64,000 bases of DNA from Sphingomonas kyeonggiensis (GCF_014196745.1 NZ_JACIEH010000001.1:372001-436000); one strand, 5' to 3'. Numbered from the stretch's first letter, positions 18,315 to 27,430 are shown. Notes: a model not told the origin generated them from the letters alone. Translations and numbers: made by a program.

Positions 18315-19877
18315 ATGCAGCCCAGGTCGAACCCTAGCGCGACGCCCCTGCGCGTCGTCATCGTCGGCGGCGGGACCGCAGGCTGGATGTGCGCGGCCGG
18401 CCTGACCCGCCTGCTTCCCAATACCGATTACGCGCTGACCCTGATCGAATCCGACGAGATCGGCACGGTCGGGGTGGGCGAGGCGACGCTGCCGCACATC
18501 CGCGATTTCAACGCGATGCTGGGGCTCGACGAGGCCGAGTTCCTGCGCGCCACCCAGGGCAGCTTCAAGCTCGGCATCGAGTTCGTCGGCTGGGACAAGC
18601 CGGGCGGCCGCTATTTCCATCCCTTCGGCGTGTTCGGCGAGCGCTGGGGCGGCACCGATTTCCAGCACCACTGGCTGCGCGCCCGGGCGGCGGGCCACGA
18701 TGTCGGCGACCTCGCCGACTATTGCTTCGCCGCGGCGATGTGCCGCGAGGGCGTGTTCGACCTGCCCAACGAAGACACCCGCTCGATCCGCTCGACCTTC
18801 GCCTATGCCTATCATTTCGACGCGGGCCTCTATGCCGCGTTCCTGCGCGGCTGGGCCACGCCGCGCGGCGTGCGGCGCATCGAGGGCAAGATTACCGAGG
18901 TCACGCGGAACCCCGAAAGCGGACTGGTCGAGAGCGTCACGCTCCAGTCCGGCGCGATGATCGAGGGCGACCTGTTCATCGACTGCTCGGGCTTCCGCTC
19001 GTTGTTGCTCGGCAGCACGATGGGCGTCGCCTGGCACGACTGGAGCGAATGGCTCCCCTGCGACCGCGCCATGGCATTGCCCTGCGCCAGCGTCGACGGC
19101 ATCACCCCCTATACCCGCGCCACCGCCCAGGCCGGCGGCTGGACCTGGCGCATCCCGCTCCAGCACCGCACCGGCAACGGCTATGTCTTCTCCAGCACCT
19201 TCTGCTCCGAGGAACAGGCCCGCGAGACGCTGCTCGGCGCGATCGACGGCGCTCCGCCCGCCGATCCGCGCCTGCTGCGTTTCCAGGCCGGGCGTCGTGC
19301 AAAGGGCTGGGAAGGCAATGTCGTCGCGATCGGCCTGTCGTCCGGCTTCCTCGAGCCGCTCGAATCGACCAGCATCTTCCTGATCCAGGCGGCGATTACC
19401 GATCTCGCCAAGCTTATGCCGTTCCCCGGCTGCGCGCCCGATCCGCGCCTCGCCGCCGAGTTCAACCGGCTCTACGAGATCCATTACGACCGTACCCGCG
19501 ACTTCCTGGTGCTCCACTACACCGCGAACGCCCGCCACGGCGAACCGCTCTGGGACCATGTCCGCACCATGGCGCTGCCGGACAGCCTAGCCCACAAGAT
19601 CGAGCTGTTCCGCGCCGCCGGCCGCGCGCCCGACTACAAGCTGGGCCTGTTCTCGCGCGACTCCTGGCTGGCGGTGCTGGTCGGGCAGGGGATCGAGCCC
19701 CGCGCGCACGATCGCCTCGCCGATCGCCTGCCGCTGGACGAGGTGGTCGAGCGTCTCACCGACCTGAGGGAGCGGATCGCCACCAACGCGGCGTCGCTGC
19801 CCGCGCATGCCGAGTTCATCACCAGCTATTGTGCTGCGGGAGCCGACAAGGCCGAAGACCAGGCGGTGTCGGCATGA
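18315..19877 (+). CDS. Flavin-dependent tryptophan-halogenase-family protein
   Basis: 520 residues from the ATG at 18315. The FAD-binding motif VVIVGGGTAGW is at residues 14-24, GVGEATLPHI follows, a Lys equivalent to the catalytic Lys of PrnA/RebH lies near residue 85 (SFKLGIEF), and the WTWRIPLQ segment contains the halogenase WxWxIP motif. All hallmarks of a working flavin halogenase are present. It sits 67 bases behind the TonB receptor and overlaps the next gene by ATGA. In this genomic setting the family is common next to glycan receptors, yet its substrate is not established; free tryptophan is not the obvious target. Confidence 0.88.
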   Translation: MQPRSNPSATPLRVVIVGGGTAGWMCAAGLTRLLPNTDYALTLIESDEIGTVGVGEATLPHIRDFNAMLGLDEAEFLRATQGSFKLGIEFVGWDKPGGRYFHPFGVFGERWGGTDFQHHWLRARAAGHDVGDLADYCFAAAMCREGVFDLPNEDTRSIRSTFAYAYHFDAGLYAAFLRGWATPRGVRRIEGKITEVTRNPESGLVESVTLQSGAMIEGDLFIDCSGFRSLLLGSTMGVAWHDWSEWLPCDRAMALPCASVDGITPYTRATAQAGGWTWRIPLQHRTGNGYVFSSTFCSEEQARETLLGAIDGAPPADPRLLRFQAGRRAKGWEGNVVAIGLSSGFLEPLESTSIFLIQAAITDLAKLMPFPGCAPDPRLAAEFNRLYEIHYDRTRDFLVLHYTANARHGEPLWDHVRTMALPDSLAHKIELFRAAGRAPDYKLGLFSRDSWLAVLVGQGIEPRAHDRLADRLPLDEVVERLTDLRERIATNAASLPAHAEFITSYCAAGADKAEDQAVSA

Positions 19878-21316
19878 GCGGCTCCTTCACCGTCATCGTC
19901 GCCGGCCGCGACGCCCCGCTCTGGCTCGCCGCCGCCGCGCTGGCGCGCAGTCTCGCGCCGTCAGGCGTCAAGGTCGAAGCGGTAGAGCTGCCCAGCGCGC
20001 TCACCCCCGCGGACGTATACGCGACCTTTCCGGCGCTCGAGGCGCTGCACAACCAGCTCCGACTAGACGAGGCGGGCCTGCTCCGCGCCACCGTCGCCAG
20101 CCTCACCCTCGGCCAGAACTTCACCGATCTCGCCGGTGCATATCCGCCCTTCCTCCACGCTTATGGCTCGGCCGGCGCCCGGATCGGCGACAGCGACTTC
20201 TTCGCCCATTGGGTCAAGGCGCGCCGCTACGGCCTGAACGTCCCGCTCGATGATTTCTCGCTCACCGCCGCCGCCGCGCGGCAGGGCCGTCTCATGTTCC
20301 CCGACGAGGAGAACGCGATCTATGGCCGCTGCGACTATGGCTATCACCTGCCGGCCATCGCCTATGCCCGGCTGCTGCGCGAAGCCGCGATCCGCTACGG
20401 CGCGACGCTCCACGCCGCCGACCAGCTCGCGGTGGAGCACGACGGCGATACGATCACCGCGATCGAACTGGGCGAGGATCGCCATTTCACCGCCGACCTG
20501 TTCGTCGATGCCGGCAACGTCCTGGGCGCTGCCACCTTCCACAGCTGGCGCGAGTATTTCCCGGTCGACCGCGTCCTCACCGCCGCCGCACCGGCCTTCG
20601 CGAACATCCCCGTCTATGCCGAGAACCGCGCGGGCCCCACCGGCTGGACCGCGCTCTACCCGAGCCGCCCGGCGACCTATGTCACCCACGCCTGGTCGAG
20701 CGTCCTTGCCACCGACGACGAGGCCCTAGCGGCCGCCAGCACCGCCTCCGGCCTGCCGCTCGCCGGCGTCGTGATTCGCGCAGTTGAGCCCGGCTGCCCG
20801 GCCCAGCCCTGGACCGGCAACACCGTCACGCTCGGTGCCAGCTTCGATCCCGTCCACGGCTTGGACCTGCTCGGCTTCCAGGTCAGCCTGGTCCAGCTCC
20901 TCGCCGATTTCCCGGCAGGCACCGGCTTCGCCGCCGAGCGCGCCGAGTACAACCGCGTCACACCGGAAGCGCTCGATCGCCTCCGCGACTTCCAGTCCGC
21001 CCATTATGCGCTGGCCCGCTATGCCGGCCCCTTCTGGGAAGCCGCTCGTGCGACCGAAGTCTCCGCGGATCTCGCTCACGCCATCGCGCTGTTCCGCGCC
21101 CGCGCCGAGCTCGCCCCGTTCGAGGAGGAAAATCTCCCGCCGGACAGCTGGCGCGCCTTGCTCCTCGGGCACGGCGTCGAACCCGAAAGCTGGCCGCCGG
21201 CGACCGATCGTGTCCCGCCCGAGGAAGTGAAGGCCCAGTTCCGTCGCATGCTCGGCTTCGTCCGAGAACAGGTGCTGCGCCAGCCGACCCAGGCCGAGTG
21301 GCTCGCCCGTGCCTGA
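19874..21316 (+). CDS. Degenerate tryptophan-halogenase-like paralogue
   Basis: 480 residues, start overlapping the previous stop (ATGA). The overall layout mirrors its neighbour (for example RCDYGYHLPAIAYARLLREAA, DLFVDAGNV and FDPVHGLDLLGFQVSLVQLL correspond to conserved halogenase blocks). The dinucleotide motif is lost (VIVAGRDAPLWLAAAAL instead of GGGTAG), and the WxWxIP motif reads GWTALYPS. It therefore probably does not halogenate and may not bind FAD in the usual way. It could be a partner subunit of the upstream enzyme, since the two genes are translationally coupled. Family membership is firm, activity doubtful. Confidence 0.75.
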   Translation: MSGSFTVIVAGRDAPLWLAAAALARSLAPSGVKVEAVELPSALTPADVYATFPALEALHNQLRLDEAGLLRATVASLTLGQNFTDLAGAYPPFLHAYGSAGARIGDSDFFAHWVKARRYGLNVPLDDFSLTAAAARQGRLMFPDEENAIYGRCDYGYHLPAIAYARLLREAAIRYGATLHAADQLAVEHDGDTITAIELGEDRHFTADLFVDAGNVLGAATFHSWREYFPVDRVLTAAAPAFANIPVYAENRAGPTGWTALYPSRPATYVTHAWSSVLATDDEALAAASTASGLPLAGVVIRAVEPGCPAQPWTGNTVTLGASFDPVHGLDLLGFQVSLVQLLADFPAGTGFAAERAEYNRVTPEALDRLRDFQSAHYALARYAGPFWEAARATEVSADLAHAIALFRARAELAPFEEENLPPDSWRALLLGHGVEPESWPPATDRVPPEEVKAQFRRMLGFVREQVLRQPTQAEWLARA

Positions 21317-22349
21317 GCCGCTGCGCCGCGTGCCCGATCCCGAGCCGAGTCCGCTCGACGGCCTGCCGCGCGTTGCCGCGCGCACCGCGCCACCACCGGC
21401 CGATCTTGCCGAGCTGATCGACGCCGGCGTGCCCGTCGTCCTCAAGGGGCTGTTCGAGCATTGGCCCGCGCTCGCCGCCGGCCGGGCCGGGGCAGGGGAG
21501 CTTGCCGCCTATCTCAAGGGCCATGATCGCGGCGCGCCCGTCCCGGTGATGGAGGCGCCCGCGCGCACCGGGGGCAAGTTCGGCTATGGCGCGGACCTGC
21601 GCGAGTTCAACTTCAGCCGCCGCAGCGCTAGCCTCAGCGACGCGCTCGACCGCATCCTGCGCCTCGCCGGCGAGGAGAACGCGCCCCATGTCGCGGTCCA
21701 GATGCTGCCGCTGGCGGCGCAGATGCCCGGCTTCGTCGCGCAGAACCCGATGCCGCTGCTCCCGGCGGGCGTCGCCCCGCGCCTCTGGGTCGGCGGCCCG
21801 GTTCACACCCGCACGCACAACGATCGCGACCACAACCTTGCCTGCGTCCTGACCGGCCGCCGCCGCTTCCTGCTCTTCCCGCCCGATCAGGTCGCCAACC
21901 TCTATGTCGGCCCGCTGGACAACCCGCCGCCGCTCTCGCTGGTTGATCCGGAAGCGCCGGACTTCGTCCGCTTCCCGCTCTTCGCCGATGCGCTGGCCAC
22001 CGCCCGCGTTGCGCTCCTCGATCCGGGCGACGCGCTCTTCATCCCGCGCACCTGGTGGCATCATGTCAGCTCGCTCGGCCCGTTCAACGCGATGGTGAAC
22101 TATTGGTGGGGCGACGACGCGATCGGGCTCGATCAGCCCAACGACGTCTTCCTCGCCTCGCTGCTCGCCTACAAGCATCTGCCGCCGCACGAGCGCGCCT
22201 ATTGGCGGGCGATGTTCGAGGCGCATGTCTTCGGCGACCACGGCGCCGACCATATCCCGCCCACGCAGCGCGGCACCCTCGGCGCGATGCGGCTCGGCGA
22301 GCGGGCATCGCTCCGCCAGCGCCTGCGCGCCGCGTTCCTCAAATCATGA
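21309..22349 (+). CDS. Cupin-like (JmjC/Cupin_8) oxygenase-type protein
   Basis: 346 residues from a GTG at 21309, overlapping the upstream gene by 8 bases. The core has RLWVGGPVHTRTHNDRDHN, with the HxD-type metal ligands of Fe(II)/2-oxoglutarate cupins, then FLLFPPDQ and, further on, LLDPGDALFIPRTWWHHV supplying the second His. These match the Cupin_8 family that includes asparaginyl and lysyl hydroxylases. Proteins of this family recur with halogenases and TonB receptors in sphingomonads and xanthomonads. The target is unknown. Confidence 0.82.
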   Translation: MPEPLRRVPDPEPSPLDGLPRVAARTAPPPADLAELIDAGVPVVLKGLFEHWPALAAGRAGAGELAAYLKGHDRGAPVPVMEAPARTGGKFGYGADLREFNFSRRSASLSDALDRILRLAGEENAPHVAVQMLPLAAQMPGFVAQNPMPLLPAGVAPRLWVGGPVHTRTHNDRDHNLACVLTGRRRFLLFPPDQVANLYVGPLDNPPPLSLVDPEAPDFVRFPLFADALATARVALLDPGDALFIPRTWWHHVSSLGPFNAMVNYWWGDDAIGLDQPNDVFLASLLAYKHLPPHERAYWRAMFEAHVFGDHGADHIPPTQRGTLGAMRLGERASLRQRLRAAFLKS

Positions 22350-22372
22350 CCTCCCCACAAGAAAGAAACCGG

Positions 22373-24394
22373 ATGCTCTCTCGTACCCTCGTCTCGCTTC
22401 TCGCGCTCGCCGCGCCCGGCACCGCCCTGGCGGCCGACCGCGAATGCGCCCAGTCGCCCGGCAAGGTGCTGGAGCTCTGCGTCTCGGTCGAAGGCGGCGC
22501 GGCGCGCTATGAAGTTAAGCGCGGCGACGTGATCGTGATCGCCGCTTCGGAACTTGGCCTCAGCTTCGCCGGCGAGCCGGCCGCGCGCTACACCGCGATC
22601 ACCGATGCCCGCCGCTCGGCATCGGACAGCAGCTGGGAGCAGCCCTGGGGCGAGCAGCGCCTGATCCGCGACAACCATGCCGAGCTCGCCGTCACCATTG
22701 CCGGCGACACCGCGTTCAACAAGGCGATGCAGGTCACCTTCCGCATCTTCGACGACGGTATCGGCTTCCGCTACACCTATGCCGGCATTCCGGCGGGGCA
22801 GGCGGTCGGCGTCACTGCCGATCGCACCCAGTTCCGCACCAAGGGCAGCTACCAGGCCTGGTGGTACGAGGGGCTGGGCCAGGAGCGCGACGAGTATCTC
22901 TACACCCAGACCGACGCGCGCCGCATCACCCTGGCCGAGACGCCGCTGACGCTGAAGGGCGACAACGGCCTGTACCTCTCGATCCACGAGGCGGCGCTGG
23001 TCGATTTTCCGAGCATGCTCCTCCAGGGCGACGGGGCGGGCAAGCTCACCGCCTGGCTGATGCCCTGGCCCGACGGCGTCGGCGCGAAGAAGACCGGCCC
23101 GTTCAGCACGCCCTGGCGCACCCTGCTGGTCGGCACCACGCCCGGCGCGCTGGCCGACAGCCGGATCGAATTGAACCTCAACGAGCCGAACAAGCTCCCG
23201 GACATCGGCAAGTGGTTCAAGCCTGGCAAATATGTCGGCGTCTGGTGGGAGATGCATCTCAACAAGACCATCTGGGGCAGCGGCCCGACCCACGGCGCCA
23301 ATAACGACAATGTGAAGCGCTATGTGGACTTCGCCGAGAAATACGGTTTCGACGGCGTGCTCGTCGAAGGCTGGAACCAGGGCTGGGACGGCGAGTGGAT
23401 CAATAACGGAGACAAGTTCAGCTTCACCAAATCCTATCCCGATTTCGACCTGCCGATGCTCTCGGCCTACGCCAAGTCGAAGGGCGTCCACCTGATCGGC
23501 CATCACGAGACCGCCGGCGCGGTGGTGAACTACGAGAACCAGCTCGAGGCCGCGCTCGATCTGTACGCGAAGGTCGGCGTGCCCTCGGTGAAGACCGGCT
23601 ATGTCCGCCACTCGGGCGATATCCTCGATCGTGAGGGCGGCAAGGAGTGGTTCGCCGGCCAGTTCATGGTCCAGCATCACCTCAAGGTGATCGAGGCGGC
23701 GGCGAAACGCCATATCACCATGGACACGCACGAGCCGGTGAAGGACACCGGGCTGCGCCGCACCTGGCCAAACTGGGTGAGCCGCGAGGGCGCGCGCGGG
23801 CAGGAGTTCAACGCCTGGGGCCGCCCGACCAACCCGCCCGAGCATCTGACGATCCTGCCCTTCACCCGCATGCTGGCGGGGCCGATGGACTTCACGCCCG
23901 GCATCTTCGACCTGGAGCATGGCAAGACGCTGCTCACCGAGCGCAACCAGTCGACGCTGGCGGCCCAGCTCGCCGAATATGTCGTGCTCTATTCGCCGAT
24001 CCACATGGCTGCCGACCTGCCCGAGAATTACGAGAAGCATCTCGACGCTTTCCAGTTCATCCGCGACGTGCCGACCGACTGGGAAGTGACGAAGACCTTG
24101 GCGTCCGAGATCGGCGACTATGTCGTGGTCGCCCGCCAGCCGCGTGGCGGCGGCGACTGGTATCTCGGCGCGATCACCGACGAGATGGCGCGTGTGTTGC
24201 CGGTGAAGCTGGACTTCCTCGCACCGGGCAAGAAGTACGAGGCGCAGATCTACCGCGACGCGGCGGATGCGGATTACGTGAAGAAGCCGGTGGCCTACAC
24301 GATCGAGAAGCGCGTGGTGACCAGCGCGGACACGCTCGATCTCGCACTGGCCCCCGGCGGTGGCCAGGCGGTCCGCTTCAAACTGCTGAAATAG
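22373..24394 (+). CDS. GH97 alpha-glucosidase, periplasmic
   Basis: 673 residues from the ATG at 22373 (MLSRTLVSLLALAAPGTALA, a good signal peptide). An ATG at 22346 overlapping the previous stop would add 9 hydrophilic residues and spoil the signal. The catalytic half has VLVEGWNQGWDGEW, HLIGHHETAG and DTHEPVKDTG. The Glu in the first and second motifs and the acid in the third match the inverting, SusB-like branch of GH97, not the retaining branch that has Asp instead. It would hydrolyse alpha-glucosidic oligosaccharides entering through the upstream receptor. Last gene of the locus; a hairpin follows. Confidence 0.9.
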   Translation: MLSRTLVSLLALAAPGTALAADRECAQSPGKVLELCVSVEGGAARYEVKRGDVIVIAASELGLSFAGEPAARYTAITDARRSASDSSWEQPWGEQRLIRDNHAELAVTIAGDTAFNKAMQVTFRIFDDGIGFRYTYAGIPAGQAVGVTADRTQFRTKGSYQAWWYEGLGQERDEYLYTQTDARRITLAETPLTLKGDNGLYLSIHEAALVDFPSMLLQGDGAGKLTAWLMPWPDGVGAKKTGPFSTPWRTLLVGTTPGALADSRIELNLNEPNKLPDIGKWFKPGKYVGVWWEMHLNKTIWGSGPTHGANNDNVKRYVDFAEKYGFDGVLVEGWNQGWDGEWINNGDKFSFTKSYPDFDLPMLSAYAKSKGVHLIGHHETAGAVVNYENQLEAALDLYAKVGVPSVKTGYVRHSGDILDREGGKEWFAGQFMVQHHLKVIEAAAKRHITMDTHEPVKDTGLRRTWPNWVSREGARGQEFNAWGRPTNPPEHLTILPFTRMLAGPMDFTPGIFDLEHGKTLLTERNQSTLAAQLAEYVVLYSPIHMAADLPENYEKHLDAFQFIRDVPTDWEVTKTLASEIGDYVVVARQPRGGGDWYLGAITDEMARVLPVKLDFLAPGKKYEAQIYRDAADADYVKKPVAYTIEKRVVTSADTLDLALAPGGGQAVRFKLLK

Positions 24395-24438
24395 GGGGGC
24401 TCTCAGTCTTCACTCCCAAATAACCGTCATCCCGCGCC

Positions 24439-24476
24439 CACTCCGTTATCCCGGCTTTCGCCGGGATAACGGAGTG
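24439..24476 (+). terminator. Long hairpin after the GH97 gene (REP-related)
   Basis: Perfect 17-bp arms (core CCGTTATCCCGGC) around a TTTC loop, 44 bases after the GH97 stop. The arms resemble the family B REP element with TTAT replacing TCAT, preceded by a lone CCGTCATCCCG at 24424. It would act as a transcription end for the sugar locus. Confidence 0.6.
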
Positions 24477-24553
24477 GTGGTGAAGAGGGGTGGGACAGAC
24501 AACACGAGCGGTGGGGATGACGACGGTGCAATTCCGGTGGTAGAGCAGGGGGC

Positions 24554-25105
24554 ATGCTGACGCTGCCCAACATCCTCACCCTGTCGCGCATCATCACCGT
24601 TCCGCTGCTCGCGGCGTTCCTCTGGTGGCCCGAATGGCGGCTCGGCTACGGCATCGCCTTCGCGATCTACTGCCTGATGGGCGTCACCGATTATTTCGAC
24701 GGCTATCTCGCCCGCGCCCAGGGCACGGTCTCGAAGCTCGGCGTGTTCCTCGATCCGATCGCCGACAAGATCATGGTCGCCGCGGTGCTGCTGATCCTCG
24801 CCGGGCGCGGCGTGATCACCGATCTCCATTTGATCCCGGCGCTGGTGATCCTGGTCCGCGAGATCGCCGTATCGGGCCTGCGCGAGTTCCTCGGCGGCAT
24901 CCAGGTCTCGCTCCCCGTCTCGCGCCTCGCCAAGTGGAAGACGATGCTCCAGCTGGTCGCGCTGGGTGGCCTGATCCTCGCCGGCGCGCTGCCGCTCCCC
25001 TGGCTGTGGGGCGCCGCGCTCGCCGCCTTCTGGGTTTCCGCCGCGCTCACCCTGATCACCGGCTGGGATTATCTGCGCGTCGGCCTGCGGCACATGGACA
25101 CCTGA
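24554..25105 (+). CDS. pgsA: CDP-diacylglycerol--glycerol-3-phosphate 3-phosphatidyltransferase
   Basis: 183 residues, four or more membrane segments. The CDP-alcohol phosphotransferase signature is complete: the run starting DYFDGYLARAQG and ending FLDPIADK gives D..DG..AR, G...D...D. It makes phosphatidylglycerol phosphate at the inner membrane, the committed step to phosphatidylglycerol and cardiolipin. The start follows a weak Shine-Dalgarno, and the stop overlaps the moaD start (TGATG), so the three genes form an operon. Length equals typical bacterial PgsA. Confidence 0.93.
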   Translation: MLTLPNILTLSRIITVPLLAAFLWWPEWRLGYGIAFAIYCLMGVTDYFDGYLARAQGTVSKLGVFLDPIADKIMVAAVLLILAGRGVITDLHLIPALVILVREIAVSGLREFLGGIQVSLPVSRLAKWKTMLQLVALGGLILAGALPLPWLWGAALAAFWVSAALTLITGWDYLRVGLRHMDT

Positions 25106-25356
25106 TGGAGCTGCTCTACTTCGCCTGGGTCCGCGAGGCCGTGGGAGTGGGGCAGGAGCGTGTCGACCCGCCCGAAGCGGTCTATAATGTCGCCGACCTG
25201 ATCTGCTGGCTCGCCGGGCAGAGCCCCGGCCACGCCGCCGCCTTTGCCGACCCCACCAAGCTCCGCGCCGCGATCGACCAGCGCTTCGTCTCGCTCGACA
25301 CGCCGCTGCACGGCGCGAAGGAAGTCGCGCTCTTCCCCCCGGTGACCGGCGGATGA
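25105..25356 (+). CDS. moaD: Molybdopterin synthase small subunit
   Basis: 83 residues with a ubiquitin-like fold pattern and the diagnostic C-terminal Gly-Gly (FPPVTGG) that becomes a thiocarboxylate. It starts inside the pgsA stop and overlaps moaE by ATGA. Together with MoaE it converts precursor Z to molybdopterin in the cytoplasm. Placement of moaD-moaE behind pgsA is common in alphaproteobacteria. Confidence 0.92.
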   Translation: MELLYFAWVREAVGVGQERVDPPEAVYNVADLICWLAGQSPGHAAAFADPTKLRAAIDQRFVSLDTPLHGAKEVALFPPVTGG

Positions 25357-25787
25357 TCCGCGTCTCGATCGATCCCGCCCCGATCGAGCTGGCACTGGAG
25401 CTGGCGGCCCTCGAGGAACGCGGCGCGGGCGGGGTGGCAAGCTTCACCGGCGTGGTCCGCGGCGGTGACGGCATCACCGCACTCGAGCTCGAACATTATC
25501 CCGGCATGACCGAGGACGCGCTCTGCACCCTGGCGGAGCAGGCGATGGACCGCTGGAGCCTGCTCGGCGTCACGGTCCTCCACCGTGTCGGCCGCATGGA
25601 AGTCGGCGAGCGCATCGTCTTCATCGGCACCGCCGCCGCGCATCGTCGCGAGGCGCTGGCCGCCTGCGCCTATCTGATCGACCGGCTCAAGACCGACGCG
25701 CCCTTCTGGAAGCGGGAATGGCGGGGGGAGGCGGCGAGCTGGGTCGAGGCGCGCGAGAGCGACGCGGAAGCTGCTTCCAGGTGGTGA
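25353..25787 (+). CDS. moaE: Molybdopterin synthase catalytic subunit
   Basis: 144 residues. Recognisable MoaE blocks are GGVASFTGVVR near the N-terminus, LELEHYPGM, HRVGRMEVGE and the C-terminal KTDAPFWKRE with the catalytic Lys residues. It overlaps moaD by four bases. The last about 15 residues after the conserved core are acidic and variable. A bidirectional hairpin separates it from oxyR. Confidence 0.93.
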   Translation: MIRVSIDPAPIELALELAALEERGAGGVASFTGVVRGGDGITALELEHYPGMTEDALCTLAEQAMDRWSLLGVTVLHRVGRMEVGERIVFIGTAAAHRREALAACAYLIDRLKTDAPFWKREWRGEAASWVEARESDAEAASRW

Positions 25788-25789
25788 AA

Positions 25790-25817
25790 CTCCCTCTCCT
25801 GCTTGCGGGAGAGGGAG
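25790..25817. terminator. Bidirectional terminator between moaE and oxyR
   Basis: Arms CTCCCTCTCC and GGAGAGGGAG, loop of 8 bases, located between the converging stops. Serves either gene. Confidence 0.65.
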
Positions 25818-25822
25818 AAGAG

Positions 25823-26728
25823 TTAAGGCCTGGCCTCTGCCAGCACGTCCGCCAGCAACCGGAAGTCCCGCTCCCGCGGCGAGGCTTTCCGCCACACAAG
25901 CGCGATCCGTCGCGAGGCATTGTCCGCGTCCAACGGCCGCGCGGCGACCTGGGTGTGGTCTAGGATTCCCGCATCCACCGCCATCTCCGGCAGCATCGTC
26001 ACGCCCAGGCCGTTGTCGACCATCTGCACCATGGTGTGCAGCGAGGTGCCCATCATCGTCGCCTCGGCGCGCATCTCCGGCCGGTTGCAGGCCGCCAGCG
26101 CATGTTCCTTCAGGCAATGCCCGTCCTCGAGCATCAGCAGCCGCGTCTCGTCGATCTCGGCCGGGCGGATCGAGGCGCTCGGATCCATCTCGCCCTCGCG
26201 ATAGGCGACGAACAGCCGATCGTCGAACAAGGGCGCCGTCTCCACGTCGCCACACGCATAGGGGAGGGCTAGCAGCACGCAGTCGGTGCGGCCATGGTTC
26301 AGCCCCTCGCACGCTTGGCCACTGGTCTCCTCGCGCAGGTAGAGCTTCAGGTCGGGATAGTCGCGGCGCAGCTTGGGCAGGATGCGCGGCAGCAGGAAGG
26401 GGGCGATCGTCGGGATCACGCTCATCCGCATCTCCCCCGAGAGCGGCCGTCCGGCGGCGCGAGCCAGGTCGCCCAGCTCGTCCGCTTCGCGCAGCACCCG
26501 CCGCGCCTTTTCTACGATGCGCTCGCCCAGCGGCGTGAAGCGCACCACCCGCCGCGTCCGCTCGACCAGCACCACGCCGATCAGCGTCTCCAGCTCGCGG
26601 ATACCTGCCGAGAGCGTCGACTGGGTGACGTAGCAGCTCTCCGCCGCCCGGCCGAAATGGCCATGGTCCTTGAGCGCGACGAGATACTGCAGCTGCTTGA
26701 GCGTGGGTAGGTAGGTGGTCTGCGCCAT
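25823..26728 (-). CDS. oxyR: Hydrogen-peroxide-sensing LysR regulator
   Basis: 301 residues: N-terminal winged HTH (LKQLQYLVALKDHGHFGRAA) and a LysR effector domain. Two Cys nine residues apart (C205 in LEDGHCLKEHAL and C214 in AACNRPE) match the redox pair C199/C208 of E. coli OxyR, including the surrounding DGHCL wording. It would be oxidised by H2O2 and activate peroxide-defence genes. The likely targets ahpC-ahpF lie on the same strand upstream, separated by one small gene. ATG at 26728. Confidence 0.93.
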   Translation of the reverse strand: MAQTTYLPTLKQLQYLVALKDHGHFGRAAESCYVTQSTLSAGIRELETLIGVVLVERTRRVVRFTPLGERIVEKARRVLREADELGDLARAAGRPLSGEMRMSVIPTIAPFLLPRILPKLRRDYPDLKLYLREETSGQACEGLNHGRTDCVLLALPYACGDVETAPLFDDRLFVAYREGEMDPSASIRPAEIDETRLLMLEDGHCLKEHALAACNRPEMRAEATMMGTSLHTMVQMVDNGLGVTMLPEMAVDAGILDHTQVAARPLDADNASRRIALVWRKASPRERDFRLLADVLAEARP

Positions 26729-26788
26729 TGATCGCCTGTTTCGATTGTATGGCGTTTATATAGTGAGTGGGACGATCAAGTCACCCCG

Positions 26789-27349
26789 CTACCGCATCGG
26801 CCCGCAAACACCGACATTGGGGTCGGGAACGATCACTCGCGGGCCCGTGCGAAAGCTCTTGAAGCTGCACCGGTTCAGGTCTCGCGCCACCACCGTCGCC
26901 GCGCGTTTCTTGAGCGCCTCGACGCCGACCACGAAATCGTCCCGCGCAGCCGCGAACTCGCGGTTCAACGCGCCCCTTCGCTCCGCGGAAACGCGCGGGC
27001 AGGCCTTGGTCAGCGCATCGAGCTGGCCGACCATGTCCCGCCACAACGCAGGCTCGCCCGTCCGCCGCGCATAGTGATAGAAGGTCGCCGCCTGCAGGCA
27101 GTCATGGCCGCGGACCCCGATCTGCAGGATCCGGCCATCGTCGAGCAGCTCGACCGACATGTCGCTCTCCCGCGCGTCCCAGCGCAGGTGGAGCTTCTTC
27201 CAGGCATTGGGCGCATGCATGATCGGCAGCTCGCCCGGATCGCGGGTCCATTCCTCCTGGATAAGTGTCATCGATCCGAAGGCGGTGCGATGCTCGGCCG
27301 TGCCGCTCCACGCAGCAACGGCCAGCATCAGGGGGAGAAGGCCTGCCAT
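26789..27349 (-). CDS. Secreted protein of unknown function
   Basis: 186 residues from the ATG at 27349 (MAGLLPLMLAVAAWSGTAEH), which gives a plausible signal peptide; an upstream start at 27412 would run through the ahpF terminator. The mature part has a strand-rich first half (MTLIQEEWTRDPGE; SVELLDDGRILQIGV) and a helical second half (LRDLW-like, ACPRVSAERRGALNREFAAAR), with four Cys in all. I do not recognise a family. It sits between ahpF and oxyR on the same strand. Confidence 0.65.
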   Translation of the reverse strand: MAGLLPLMLAVAAWSGTAEHRTAFGSMTLIQEEWTRDPGELPIMHAPNAWKKLHLRWDARESDMSVELLDDGRILQIGVRGHDCLQAATFYHYARRTGEPALWRDMVGQLDALTKACPRVSAERRGALNREFAAARDDFVVGVEALKKRAATVVARDLNRCSFKSFRTGPRVIVPDPNVGVCGPMR

Positions 27350-27384
27350 GCCGCGATCCTGCCCCGCGCCCGCGCAAAGGAAAA

Positions 27385-27409
27385 GGGCCGGGAACGCGTC
27401 CCGGCCCTC
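27385..27409 (-). terminator. Intrinsic terminator of ahpF
   Basis: Perfect 10-bp arms AGGGCCGGGA and TCCCGGCCCT with a 5-base loop, followed on the minus strand by TTTTCC. It lies 22 bases past the ahpF stop. Confidence 0.8.
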
Positions 27410-27430
27410 CAATTCGTCCTTAGGGAAAAG

